A stretch of 64,000 nt of DNA, from positions 3,810,720 through 3,874,719 of the forward strand of contig NC_046358.1 of NCBI RefSeq assembly GCF_004027225.2, read 5' to 3'. Within the stretch, counting starts at the first letter, position 1. Each line of letters starts with the position of its first letter. Origin of the DNA: Strigops habroptila. Its lineage: Eukaryota > Chordata > Aves > Psittaciformes > Psittacidae. The notes under the pieces are model-generated. The model worked only from the letters and a program-made list of their open reading frames with translations, did not search any database and was not told where the DNA came from. Below, piece after piece: positions 32,152-42,936 of the stretch. Position numbers and translations under genes: made by a program.

Positions 32152-33950
32152 GAAGTCTTGAGCCTGGTGGTGGTCTCATGGCACCTAAAGATTTCACTAG
32201 AGACCAGAGCAACTTCTGGTGCTACTGTTGAGCTGTTTCTGCTATTGGAGTCAAGTGTAGAAGACAGCATATTTAGAATGGTAAGTATGTAGTTGATTCC
32301 ATTCTTTAAGTAGCTGGAGGAACCTCTTCCCTAGTTATATAGATTTGAAAACAATCTTTCTAAAAATGCTGCCCAAAAGATGTTCCTGTTATAAGGATTT
32401 CTTCCTTTCCAGGACTGTTTTGATAGTACAATACTCCCAGCCAAAAGCTTTTTGAAAAGAAGGTTTAAACTCAGATACATTACATTAAATTAAAGTAAAA
32501 TATATTGTTTATCTGAAAACAAAGGTTTATACTTACCCAGATTTGGGGACAGGGACCTGCCTGGGGTTTTCAGTTTGGCTGTTATCACCAGACTCACTAA
32601 TCTAAGCATGGAGTAATCTGTCCATATGAGCCAGTGGAGCAGGTGCTAAGAGCTGCTTCGCCTACAAAGCACCTCTTAATTTATTTTCCATATTCCTTAT
32701 ACTCTTCCCATGTCTCCCAAACTACCTGTCATAGCCTTTTCCTTTCACCTCTCCTGTTGTCACTTGTTCATATTTATCTCTAGTTTCCTCTCACGTGCTC
32801 CCTGCTGCAGGTGTGGTGCAGATCATCTAAACTGTGGGTTTCCTTTTCTTCCTGTTTCTTCATTCAGAAATGTCATTTTCCAGCAGAGAGTATGTGTCTC
32901 TTCCAAGAACAGCTGAAAAATTGCATTGGTCATAACCGCTCATTATCCATTCAAACAGATGGAGTCTACTAGTTACCCCAGTTAAGACTGCCTTTTCCCA
33001 AACAGCCATCACTAAATATAACAACCCTCAGGCTTGATGATGAGGAGAAGATGAATGGAAGCTGCCTTTGGTGAGGATGGATGGTGCCTGCCACCCCGAG
33101 GGAACATGCAGGATGGAGATGTTCTGAGAAAAAGGGCGACTGGTTCCATCAACAGTATGTAACCATTCATTTAACACCTATATTAGCAATAATGTTATTG
33201 ATTAATTATACTGGTGGCAGGAATTGCTCTGTCCTCATGCTGCTTGCACTGGTCGTTTAATCACAGAACACTTGAATATTCAAGCACTAACTCTTGATGA
33301 GGTTAGAGTAGATCCGATTAAATACTATGCTGCTGAGCCACACCAGGTTGATCTGGGCACATGCCATTTAATATGAGTAGCAAAGTTCTGCCATTTGTCT
33401 CTTGTATTTCTTCTTTTCTAAGGGGAAGAGAAAAATCTTTAGGATTTTCAGTTTTGATGAGCTTTAAAGCCATAGATAATGTTATTCCTCCTGTGTCAGA
33501 TTAATTCTAGTGATGTATTTTCCACTTGTCATGAGTGATGAGCTTATTGTAGCTACATACAGTAATTTATAGCTACAGTAGTAATGTAGAAAGTGATGGG
33601 GTGCCATGAAGGGGTTAAGAAACCTGAAGTTTCATGCCATAGTATTGGCAAAGTGCAGAAGACTGTTCTCCTGGGGTTTGGGATAGAAGAGCTATGAGGG
33701 GTGCTGTAAATCCATAATGCCTCCTTCTCAAGTGCTGCTACTATTGACTTAGCTCAAAAGCATTTAACACCCACTTTGCCTTTTCTGGTCATAAATCTTT
33801 TCAGAGTGGATATGAAACTTACCTCACTGTGTTTTGTTTTCAACGTGCTGCTTTTCCATCCTTGAGGTTTCCATAGCAACCTGGGCCATTTGTTTAAATT
33901 GGAGCTCACTGTCCTGTCCTCCCCGCACAGAACTTTTCTTAGAATTCAGA

Positions 33951-34316
33951 GAATCATAGAATCCCAGACTGGTTTGGGTTGAAGGGACCCTAAAGCTCAT
34001 CCAGTTCCAACCCCCTGCCACGGGCAGGGACACCTTCCACTAGAGCAGGTTGCTCCAAGCCCCTGTGTCCAACCTGGCCTTGAACACTGCCAGGGCTGGG
34101 GCAGCCACAGCTTCTCTGGGCACCCTGTGCCAGCACCTCAGCACCCTCACAGGGAAGAACTTCTGCCTCAGAGCTCATCTCAATCTCCCCTCTGGCAGGT
34201 TAAAGCCATTCCTCCTTGTCCTATCACTACATGCTCTTACTAAGAGTCCCTCTCCAGGTTTCTTGTAGGCACCTTTAGGAATTGGAAGACTATTATAATG
34301 TCTCCTCTGAGCCTTG
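33951..34316 (-). mobile_element. CR1 LINE 3' fragment (antisense)
   Basis: Starts GAATCATAGAATCCCAGACTG and has the TTCCACTAGAGCAGGTTGC and GGGAAGAACTTCTGCCTCAG signatures. It ends near TGTCTCCTCTGAGCC. It is of the same type as the copies at 11029, 38060 and 52905. Confidence 0.95.
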
Positions 34317-34682
34317 GGCTACCAGAAGAAAGGAGCAGGGAATCCTCCTCTCAATCCCTTGCCCAACAGCATTTCTGCGCCTGCAGCTGACATGTTAGCT
34401 GGACCATCAGCACCATCCTGGCCACCAACTCAGCAGGGGCCATGAACAGGGACAGAAACTCCTGGGATTCCACTGCACATTCAAAAGGTTTTGGTTTTTT
34501 TTTTTCCCTAAATTCTTTATTTTTAATCTACTTTTTGGCGCAAAACATCTTTTCAAGCTTTTGAACCTGAGGCAGGATGTGGTTTATTGATTGCAAAAGG
34601 TATTATTGAACTAAAAATCCTAACTTCTGTGCTGCTTAATGGATAGGATCATAGTAACAACTAGACACAGTTAAACCATGGG

Positions 34683-34695
34683 AGGTTAGAGGTTA
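34683..34695 (+). promoter_or_regulatory. DR1-like nuclear-receptor half-site repeat
   Basis: AGGTTA-G-AGGTTA, an exact direct repeat with one-base spacing. It resembles the AGGTCA DR1 element bound by RXR/PPAR/HNF4-type receptors but with T for C in both half sites. Chance occurrence is quite possible. Confidence 0.25.
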
Positions 34696-35430
34696 ATTTT
34701 ACCCCATGGGGCAGCAACTTGTACCAGCAGGAGTATTCAAAGCAGTCTCTTAATTTGTTAAAAGTACAGTTCCATTCTTTAAACAGCTGAGCTTTCTGCA
34801 ATCACTGACCTCCAGTTGTTTAAACCAACTTTTATCTTGTGTCCTTGTATTGCTGTGCCCTGCCACGTCAGTAGCAGTGCTGGGAGAAGCTGCCATCCCT
34901 CCTGACGCCCGTCAGGCCAAACAAGGGAAATTCAATGTAGTGCTTTTCGTCAGGGAACATTTTGCAGCTCTCTTTGAAAAACAAAGAGTTTTATTACTAC
35001 ATTTATTGTTAGTGGTGTAATGACAGCCAGATGCTGTTATCCTGTGACGTGCTACTGAAACCCTGACGGCTCACTTCAGCTATCACTTTACAGTTGAAAC
35101 AATTCAATATAGAGAGTAAAATAGTCCATTTCTGTGAGGAGCATTATCACATTCAGACATCTTAGCCAGTACTTTGTCCTAATGGCAGCAGGGAGAAGCT
35201 TTATGTCATTTACTGCAGCTCACAGAAAGTCAGACAAGACTGAAAGTGAGATATTTGAAGGGGTAGGAGCTTTGAATGCACAGACTTTGTATTAACTATG
35301 TTGTATCATGAGCTCCTCACAAGTATTAACGAGTGTTTGTCTGAACCTACAGTTATGCTGCGGGTACATCCTCACATTCCAATGCTGTAGGCAGTGTGCT
35401 GTATGGTCCCCTGTGGGTTTTCCATCCTAG

Positions 35431-35686
35431 TCATAGAATCACAGAATCATAGAATGGTTTGGGTTGGAAAGGACCTTAAGATCATCTAGTTCCAACCCCC
35501 TGCCATGGGCAGGGACACCTCACACTAGACCATGTTGCCCAAGGCTCTGTCCCACCTGGCCTTGAACACTGCCAGGGATGGAGCATTCACCACTTCTTTG
35601 GGCAACCTGTTCCAGTGCCTCAGCACCCTCACAGTAAAGAACTTCTTCCTTATATCTAACCTGAACTTCCCCTGTTTCAGTTTAAA
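35431..35686 (-). mobile_element. CR1 LINE 3' fragment (antisense) with three octamer units
   Basis: The tail TCATAGAATCACAGAATCAT shows three copies of the terminal octamer unit. The body has CACCTCACACTAGACCATGT and CCTTATATCTAACCTGAAC and ends at CAGTTTAAACTCATAG. It is one of the least degraded tails here. Confidence 0.95.
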
Positions 35687-36856
35687 CTCATAGACCCCAG
35701 ACTCTTTCCTCTGCTCTTGTTACTCCAGCCTTGGCTCTACTGTTGATGGGCCTGTGTGGCCCTACTGCTCCTCCTCCTCCCTCCTGTTTCAACCTTCACC
35801 ATGCTTCTGCCTTTGGCTGGCTCCTCTGCTTCTGAGGGTTCCTCATTTCAACTCTTCTTTCCTACCAAACCTCACGTTGGTCTTCACAGTCTTCATTTTA
35901 AAGCGGCCCAAGCCTGACCTGGCTGCCCTTGGCCAAGTTACAACAGCATTCTTCTCACATTCCCTTGCTTGGAAGCTGAAACATGGCTTTTGGTGACTTA
36001 CGTCTCAGTGAAAATCCATGGCAGGTTTACATCTCCAGTGTCCAGGCCTGTGACTGCACCCCTGAATGCTTCAGCATTGGGAATCAACCACTCAGCTGAA
36101 TTTCTCATATTTACTGCTTTAGGTTGATATGGAAAGAAAGTTTTCAGCTAAAATTAGCTGAATTCAGACGAGATATATTATAAAAATGAGAACTTTTTCT
36201 CTTAGAAAGTTACTTTCTTTAGAGAAGGATCTTAAAATCTCATTTCTGTGGCAAACTCCCTGGGGAGATGTAAAAATCCATCCATGCTCCTGTAATTCAT
36301 GCATTGAACATACCCAGTTTGAAGCATCCCTCAGAGAACTTCCCTGTCCTCGCAACTCTCTGGTACATTGGCAAGAGCTTCCTTGTGGAAGGGGCTTGTA
36401 GAAATCACTTTTCATAAGCTGCCTTCAAACATCCTGGCAGGACCTGAACCTCCTGGTGTTGCTCATTGGTGCCTTGCTGAATGTATCTGCCCTCCAAGAT
36501 ATCCTAAGTGTCATAGGGGAGATTCCTCATGCCTTACTGCCTATGGATTCTCCTTTGTCTTATGCTGCAGGGGACAAAATCACAGTGCTAATGGTGTGAA
36601 GGAGAGCCCTGGCCCATGGGAGCCTGGATGTGCTGCTGTGGAACAAGCCCAATCTTCTCTTGCCTACAGAGATTTCCAATCCTGCAGCTAAATCCCTCCT
36701 GATACCTGCCTGCTGCAGAGGGAGAAGTGCTTATTCCCCACTTGTGCTGTCCCAGTGCTGCCAGGTAGGATGCCCCTTGGCATGGCCCAGGGAATGTGAG
36801 GGATCTGTCTTCAGCAAAATATTTCCAGGGACATGTCAAGCATTTAAAATCATATA

Positions 36857-37050
36857 CTCATGGAATGGTTTGTGTTGGAAGGGACCTTAAAGCTCATCCA
36901 CTTCCAACCCCCTGCCATGGGCAGGGACACCTTCCACTAGAGCAGGTTGCTCCAAGCCCCTGTGTCCAGCCTGGCCTTGAACACTGCCAGGGCTGGGGCA
37001 GCCACAGCTTCTCTGGGCACCCTGTGCCAGCGCCTCAGCACCCTCACAGT
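36857..37050 (-). mobile_element. CR1 LINE 3' fragment (antisense), short
   Basis: CTCATGGAATGGTTTGTG, then CCACTAGAGCAGGTTGCTCC up to CAGCACCCTCACAGTGG. It is cut off sharply at 37050. Its type matches the neighbouring copies at 33951 and 38060. Confidence 0.93.
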
Positions 37051-37790
37051 GGATGGGTTAAGGCATCCTGCTGGGAAGCAGCTCATCCCACTGGCTCTGG
37101 GGTTACCACAAACTCCATCTTGGAGCACAAGCCATAATGTCCAGGGTATCCGTGCTGGGATTGCTGAGCTGCGGGTGGTTTCTCTGGAAGCCCTGGCCTT
37201 TCAGAAGTTTCTTTTCCTACAGGAAGAGCTGACTATCTCTCTCTCCCTCCTCTTCTTACTCTTCCCTTTCCCTTCTGTGGCATTCTATCTGATAGCCAAC
37301 AAGAGGAATAACAATGAATAGGCTATAAGTGTGTTTCCCATAATCATACTGTTAAACAAGTGACCTGATGACATAAACTGATTTCCCAGGTGCTGTTCCA
37401 GCAGCATTAGTCCTTTCTTCTCCTGTGCAAATGGCATTTTAACTTCCCAACGCGCCACAGCTGCTGAGTGGATATTTAATGTAAAACATGCAGCACCTGA
37501 AACATTCCCAGCCCCGGGTGAAGATTCCCTCCAGCCCTTGCATCCAACGTGACTTCAGCCCTGTACTATGCAGGCAAGAAATGCGCTCTGATGATCCACA
37601 TGGCAGAGGGTTTCTGTAACCTATACCATGAGGTCACATTTCAATACTGGGAGCAACCGAGATTGAAGTCATGATTTAAACCACTGGAGTAAATATAGTT
37701 GGTACATTAGCGCATTGCAGACCTAACTTGGGGGATTATGTCACAGGATATTTTTTCTGAATTGTCTCAAATAAAATCTTTAGGCCTCCT

Positions 37791-37813
37791 GGTTATTACC
37801 ATGGTGATGTTGC
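37791..37813. promoter_or_regulatory. X-box-like near-palindrome (RFX type)
   Basis: GGTTATTACCATGGTGATGT contains ATTACCATGGTGAT, an almost perfect inverted repeat with the CCATGG core typical of RFX sites (GTTRCCATGGYAAC). It lies in intergenic, repeat-free DNA 3 kb upstream of C11orf96. Confidence 0.3.
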
Positions 37814-38059
37814 TCCAACTCGGCACTGAAATCTCCCAGAGCATTTTCTAATCAGAATCGAATGAATGAAATGTTCTCTCTACCTGAAGTGAAGTCAGTT
37901 TGCCCTCAGCCTGAACATTCTGTATGGAACCAGATGGGCAGTTTGGATTGGGGATGCATGTGTTGGATTTCAGATGTTGTATGAACCGGCCTTTCTTCAG
38001 CAGAACCTTGTATGCTCTTGTGCTAGAGTGGATTAAATTTACCTTGCTTCATTTCATAA

Positions 38060-38612
38060 ACTCATAGAATGGTTTGGGTTGGAAGGGACCTTAAAGCTCA
38101 TCCAGTTCCATGGGCAGGGACACCTTCCACTAGAGCAGGTTGCTCCAAGCCCCTGTGTCCAACCTGGCCTTGAACACTGCCAGGGCTGGGGCAGCCACAG
38201 CTTCTCTGGGCACCCTGTGCCAGCGCCTCAGCACCCTCACAGGGAAGAACTTCTGCCTCAGAGCTCATCTCAATCTCCCCTCTGGCAGGTTAAAGCCATT
38301 CCCTCTTGTCCTGTCCCTACAGGCCCTTGTCCAAAGCCCCTCTCCAGGTTTCCTGTAGCCCCTTTAGGCACTGGAGCTGCTCTAAGGTCTCCCCTTCAGG
38401 AGCCTTCTCTTCTCCAGGCTGCCCCAGCCCAGCTCTCTCAGCCTGGCTCCAGAGCAGAGCTGCTCCAGCTCTCGCAGCAGCTCCGTGGCCTCCTCTGGCC
38501 TCGCTCCAACAGCTCCACGTCCCTCTTGTGCTGTTGTCCCCAGAGCTGGATGCAGGGCTCCAGATGGGGTCTCGCAAGAGCAGAGTAGAGGAGGACGATC
38601 CTCTCCCTCGAT
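38060..38612 (-). mobile_element. CR1 LINE 3' fragment, ~550 bp (antisense)
   Basis: ACTCATAGAATGGTTTGGG, TTCCACTAGAGCAGG, GGGAAGAACTTCTGCCTCAG, CTCTCAGCCTGGCTCCAGAG, then the 5' RT part TGGATGCAGGGCTCCAG and GTCTCGCAAGAGCAGAGTAG. The CCAACCCCCTGCCA block is missing near the tail, a small deletion. The open frames at 38079-38860 and on the minus strand at 38317-38742 derive from it. Confidence 0.95.
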
Positions 38613-40434
38613 CTGAATGTGAGATAATTTCTCCATGGCCAGAACAAGGCTCCTGTGTCAGCCCAGAGCTTGTTGCAGGATGGAGTGCTCCAAAGTGTTC
38701 TGCAGGCTCATCTTCTTGGAGGCCTGTGCTGAGGAAACACACTTTGTCCCTTGCCCTGCTGCAGAATCAAGTTGTGAGGAATAAAAACTGCTGTAAATGG
38801 GACCCTTGGAGAGAAAATTGTACTGCAGCAAGGGCTGTATGGGCTAAATTTAGCCATTAAAATCAACAGTAAAAAACACATCCTTCTCCAAGCTGGAATG
38901 ATTCAAGTTGACCAAACAGAAAATTGTTCCCTTATTAAGCTAATTGCATCTCCCAATAAAAAGGCTTCAAGCTGACCCTGGCCCTAAAGCTGGCTTGGGA
39001 AGCCAAGGAACCAAGAGATTGCAGCCAGGTGCTTCATAAAGCCATGGCTCCAACTGTTTCTCTTACCCTGGCGAGAGGAAAAGCAGCCAGGCTTCTAGAA
39101 ACATGCTGCTAGCGAGAGCCTCAGGTCCCCTCTCTCCCAAATCCCAATTCCTCCTTTGTTTTATCCTGTTTGAGCCAGGGCTGTAATTATAATGGTTTAT
39201 TTCCAATACACGTCCTGAAGCATCTCCACTGCTAAAGCAGTTTGAAAGGCAGAGGGACCAGTCCCAAGTCTTACCCAAAGATAAAGCTGAGACTTTCTGA
39301 TGGTGAACTCACAAAAACAACACCTTTCTGGCTGCTGGACTATGGCACAGGGTGAGTGTGATGGATGGAAGCTTCACTGCTCTGCCTCTGCACAAAGAAC
39401 TTGTTTTATGGCAAAGTGCAGTAACCTGGAGCCCGTAGCAGATGTGCTGGCTGGGATGCAGGACCCAGGGTAAGCTCAGATCTCTCTGGGGGCTGATTTA
39501 CTGGCTGGTGCTTGATGTGCCCCAGGTACCTCTAACCGAGGGCTCACCAAGCACTGGGGTACCAACTGCTCAGAGCCCTGAGCTCACATTCCTGTCCCCT
39601 CTCCAGCACAGACCAGGATTCCTGATGCTGTTGCTAAGCCTCTGCTTCCTTCCCAGTTCCTAACCAAGCTTCAAAAATATCCTCGAGTGGGTGAAGCTAT
39701 ACTGGAGAATGCCTTTGTGAGAATAGTCTAACATTAGCCGTGCAGAGGGGACAGACTAATCATTTCAGGCTCTTCCTCCCTCATGCTTTTCTACTCCACT
39801 TCCTTCTAGCTCCTTTCCTATCCCTATCGTATGTTTTTCTTACGCTGTTGGGTTTTTCCATCACTGACACTCCTTGGCACACACAGCTTTAGAGCGTGGT
39901 CCCAGCCGGCACTAATTTGCAAGCTTTTGTTTCAGCTCACTAATACTTGCATGCCGTTTGCCCTCTGAGGATCCGATTTTGCATCATACCATGGAAGTAT
40001 TTCAGAGCCCAGAGGGGAATGGAAAATTTTGGGATCCCTTCTTAAAGGAAGAACATGGAATCACACTGAAGCAGGTGTTTCAACTACATTAGAGGTGGTA
40101 GAATTGGGAGTGAGATCCCTGTGTCCTGCTTAACCCTCTATTGCTAGTGGTTTATTGTCTGGGGCTGTCCTGTGGGATCTCTGTAGTTGAAGTCTGGCTC
40201 ATTGCAGCATTGGGGTGTCCAGATTTGGGCTTGCCTCGGGGTTTCCTTTGCCCACGTTATTCCGACGGCAGTGATCCCTGATGAAAGCTGGTGGCCAAGT
40301 CTGTCAATATTCCTTTACAGCCACAGAAATCATGGTATTGACAGAACAAGCTGCAAGGTGGGATGTGGAAAGCCAGGATACCGCCGTGGCTCTCGGGGAT
40401 GTAGAGAGCCCCTGTGACGCACCCAACGCTCCCC

Positions 40435-40472
40435 GGGGCAGCCGGGGGTGCTTTGGGGATGGGGGACCGGGG
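40435..40472 (+). promoter_or_regulatory. C11orf96: Potential G-quadruplex (five G-runs)
   Basis: G-runs at 40435-40438, 40444-40448, 40455-40458, 40461-40465 and 40469-40472, with loops of 2-6 nt. This fits the standard G3+N1-7 pattern with runs of four or five. It lies about 300 bp upstream of the TATA box on the non-template strand. Confidence 0.55.
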
Positions 40473-40606
40473 CCGGCGGTGAGAGGAACCTCGGGGTGGG
40501 GAAGGGGACCGGAAAGGGGCAGCGGGACCGAGGGCGAAGCCTCCGCAGGGGCAGCTGCGGCTCCGTGGTCCCGGTCCCTGCCTTCCCCCACCTCCTCCGA
40601 GGAGAC

Positions 40607-40629
40607 GGGGCGGGGGGGGGGACCGGGGG
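40607..40629 (+). repeat. C11orf96: G-rich tract GGGGC(G)10ACC(G)5
   Basis: A homopolymeric G-run flanked by two further G-runs, about 110 bp upstream of the TATA box. It is a second potential G-quadruplex and a likely site of sequencing length error. Confidence 0.6.
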
Positions 40630-40650
40630 CGGTGACAGCGGTGCCGGGGA

Positions 40651-40657
40651 GACGTCA
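40651..40657 (+). promoter_or_regulatory. C11orf96: CRE-like element GACGTCA
   Basis: Seven of eight bases of the cAMP response element TGACGTCA (the first T is replaced by A in AGACGTCA). It sits 79 bp upstream of the TATA box, a usual distance for CREB/ATF sites. Confidence 0.35.
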
Positions 40658-40735
40658 GGCGGAAGGGAAGCGCCCGCAGGCTGCGAGCGGGGCCCGCTGC
40701 CGTCTGAGCATGCTCCCGCGGGGGCAGCGCCGGGA

Positions 40736-40742
40736 TATATAA
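40736..40742 (+). promoter_or_regulatory. C11orf96: TATA box of C11orf96
   Basis: TATATAA in GGGATATATAACGG, isolated within very GC-rich sequence. It places the transcription start at about 40765-40775, giving a 5' UTR of about 355-365 nt. A TATA box inside a CpG island often accompanies inducible genes (inference). Confidence 0.7.
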
Positions 40743-40792
40743 CGGTGCCGAGCAGCCGGCGGCGGCAGCAGCAGCAGCGGCGGATCCACTGA

Positions 40793-41491
<699 letters not shown>

Positions 41492-41850
41492 GGGTTGCCC
41501 GGCTCGGTGGGACCCGGTGGGACTCGGTGGGACCCGGCCCGGCCAGGACTGGGCTGCAGAGAGCCCCAGAGGCGGGCAGCCGGGTCGGGATGTTTTCTAA
41601 GAAAGCGCTTGTACCTTCGTTTCTATTCGATTGTATGAAACTCTCCGTTTAAAAGACAAAAAAAAAAAAAAAAAATCTTTTCTATTCGTTAGAAGAAATG
41701 AGCTGTTTTAGATGCATTGAGCTGCTGGACTTTATATTTATTTTTGCATTTAAACTGTTGACTGCATTAATTTAATATGTTTCTACCTGAATGTCTGTTA
41801 TTATTTCCATAAAAGAGTAATAAAATCTGATATATTTGCACAGTACTTAT
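41492..41850 (+). other. C11orf96: C11orf96 3' UTR
   Basis: Short 3' UTR that switches from GC-rich to AT-rich at about 41590. It holds an 18-nt A-run (41658-41675), AUUUA pentamers at 41736-41740 and 41748-41752, and AATAAA at 41819-41824. The AU-rich character suggests a short-lived mRNA (inference). Confidence 0.75.
41819..41824 (+). terminator. C11orf96: Poly(A) signal, C11orf96
   Basis: AATAAA in AGAGTAATAAAATCTG, 328 nt after the stop codon, at the end of the AU-rich block. Confidence 0.75.
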
Positions 41851-42918
41851 CCGAGCATCCTTATTTCGGGAATCTGACTGTCCTCTCTCAGCTCTCTGTA
41901 CCCCTTTGAGAGCCAAAGGCATTTAAAGGCTGTCGGTAGCTAGTGCAGGACCAGTGGTGGTGCTCCCCTCAGGAATGCTGCTCGGAGAGGTCTTGCAGCC
42001 TGTACTGTCAGATACAAGCTTAATGAGACAAGAGCCAAGTTAGACTGGGTTTAGACAACTTTATTTGCTGCTTTGGGATCTTTGTGTTAACCTAAATGCA
42101 CTTTTCAGGAGTGTTTATAACTGGTTGTGTCCAAGAACCTTATGCAACTGGGCAAGCCTCGTGCTTTCACTAAGTGCATATATATCCTGTTCTCATCCAA
42201 GTTGGTTTTGTCGCTTCTCTTGTCTTTCCTGACCTGTAAATTGTTCAGTGCTTCAGGCGTGGTTGGTAGTTGGATAGAACGCAGTTTTATTTACTAGAGC
42301 AAATGGTACTATAAGGAAAAGGAAGGGTATTTTGGTGTGATGTAGGAGTGAAGTTGTGTGTGGGGTGCGTGTGTACGTGCATGCAAGGTTTTGTAAGACA
42401 GTCTATGGTGTATGTGCCGAGGAGCATCTGAAGCTCTCTACAGAAGGGAAAGCAAATTCCCAGGCTGGGAATCTGCTCTCTGTGTTTTCTCCATTCTCTT
42501 GAAATTCTCCTGTGCTAACAACATAATCCCATGGGACCATCTTCCTCCAGGCAAGCCCCCAGCAGTTGAAACTTCCCAGTTTTAGTTACAGCTGATAGTG
42601 AGCCGTAGCATCTCACTAACAGGTCTGTGGTAGGATTTCCTGCGGAGTTACAGCTTTTCTTACATCCTGGTGCAACCACACTGGTCAGTAGGGACCAGCA
42701 GCATCCTGTGAGCTGGTCGGGGGAGGTAAGGCTGGGGCAGAGGAAAGAGATGACCAGGATGTGGATGAAGATCAGGATGCTCAGTCAGGGCAACCATGGA
42801 CTTGTACCATCTGGGCACTGAAATGCAGCAGATGACCTGGGTGAGGAGACTGGTGGTGGGTCCTGCTCCAGGCACAACTGAAGCTAGCCTGTAGCTTAAA
42901 GCTGAGGAAAATCGGGAA

Positions 42919-42936
42919 GGGGCGGGGGGGGGGGGG
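42919..42936 (+). repeat. G homopolymer (GGGGC then 13 G)
   Basis: GGGG at 42919-42922, C at 42923 and thirteen G at 42924-42936. A prime site for assembly or polymerase length error. Confidence 0.9.

Larger units (their letters stand above)
29951..40380. other. Intergenic region ALKBH3-C11orf96
   Basis: 10.4 kb with no supported gene. It carries five CR1 pieces (32089, 33951, 35431, 36857, 38060). The last four all lie in the same antisense orientation within 4.7 kb. A T-run is at 34493-34504. The stretch 34.5-35.4 kb has a calm, non-repetitive composition and would be a reasonable place to test for conserved non-coding DNA. The long open frames at 31642-32088 (both strands) show no family features. 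Confidence 0.7.

Noticed and set aside
38079..38860. 169- and 184-codon plus-strand frames near 38.1-38.9 kb
   Set aside because: Antisense translation of a CR1 fragment running into flanking DNA.
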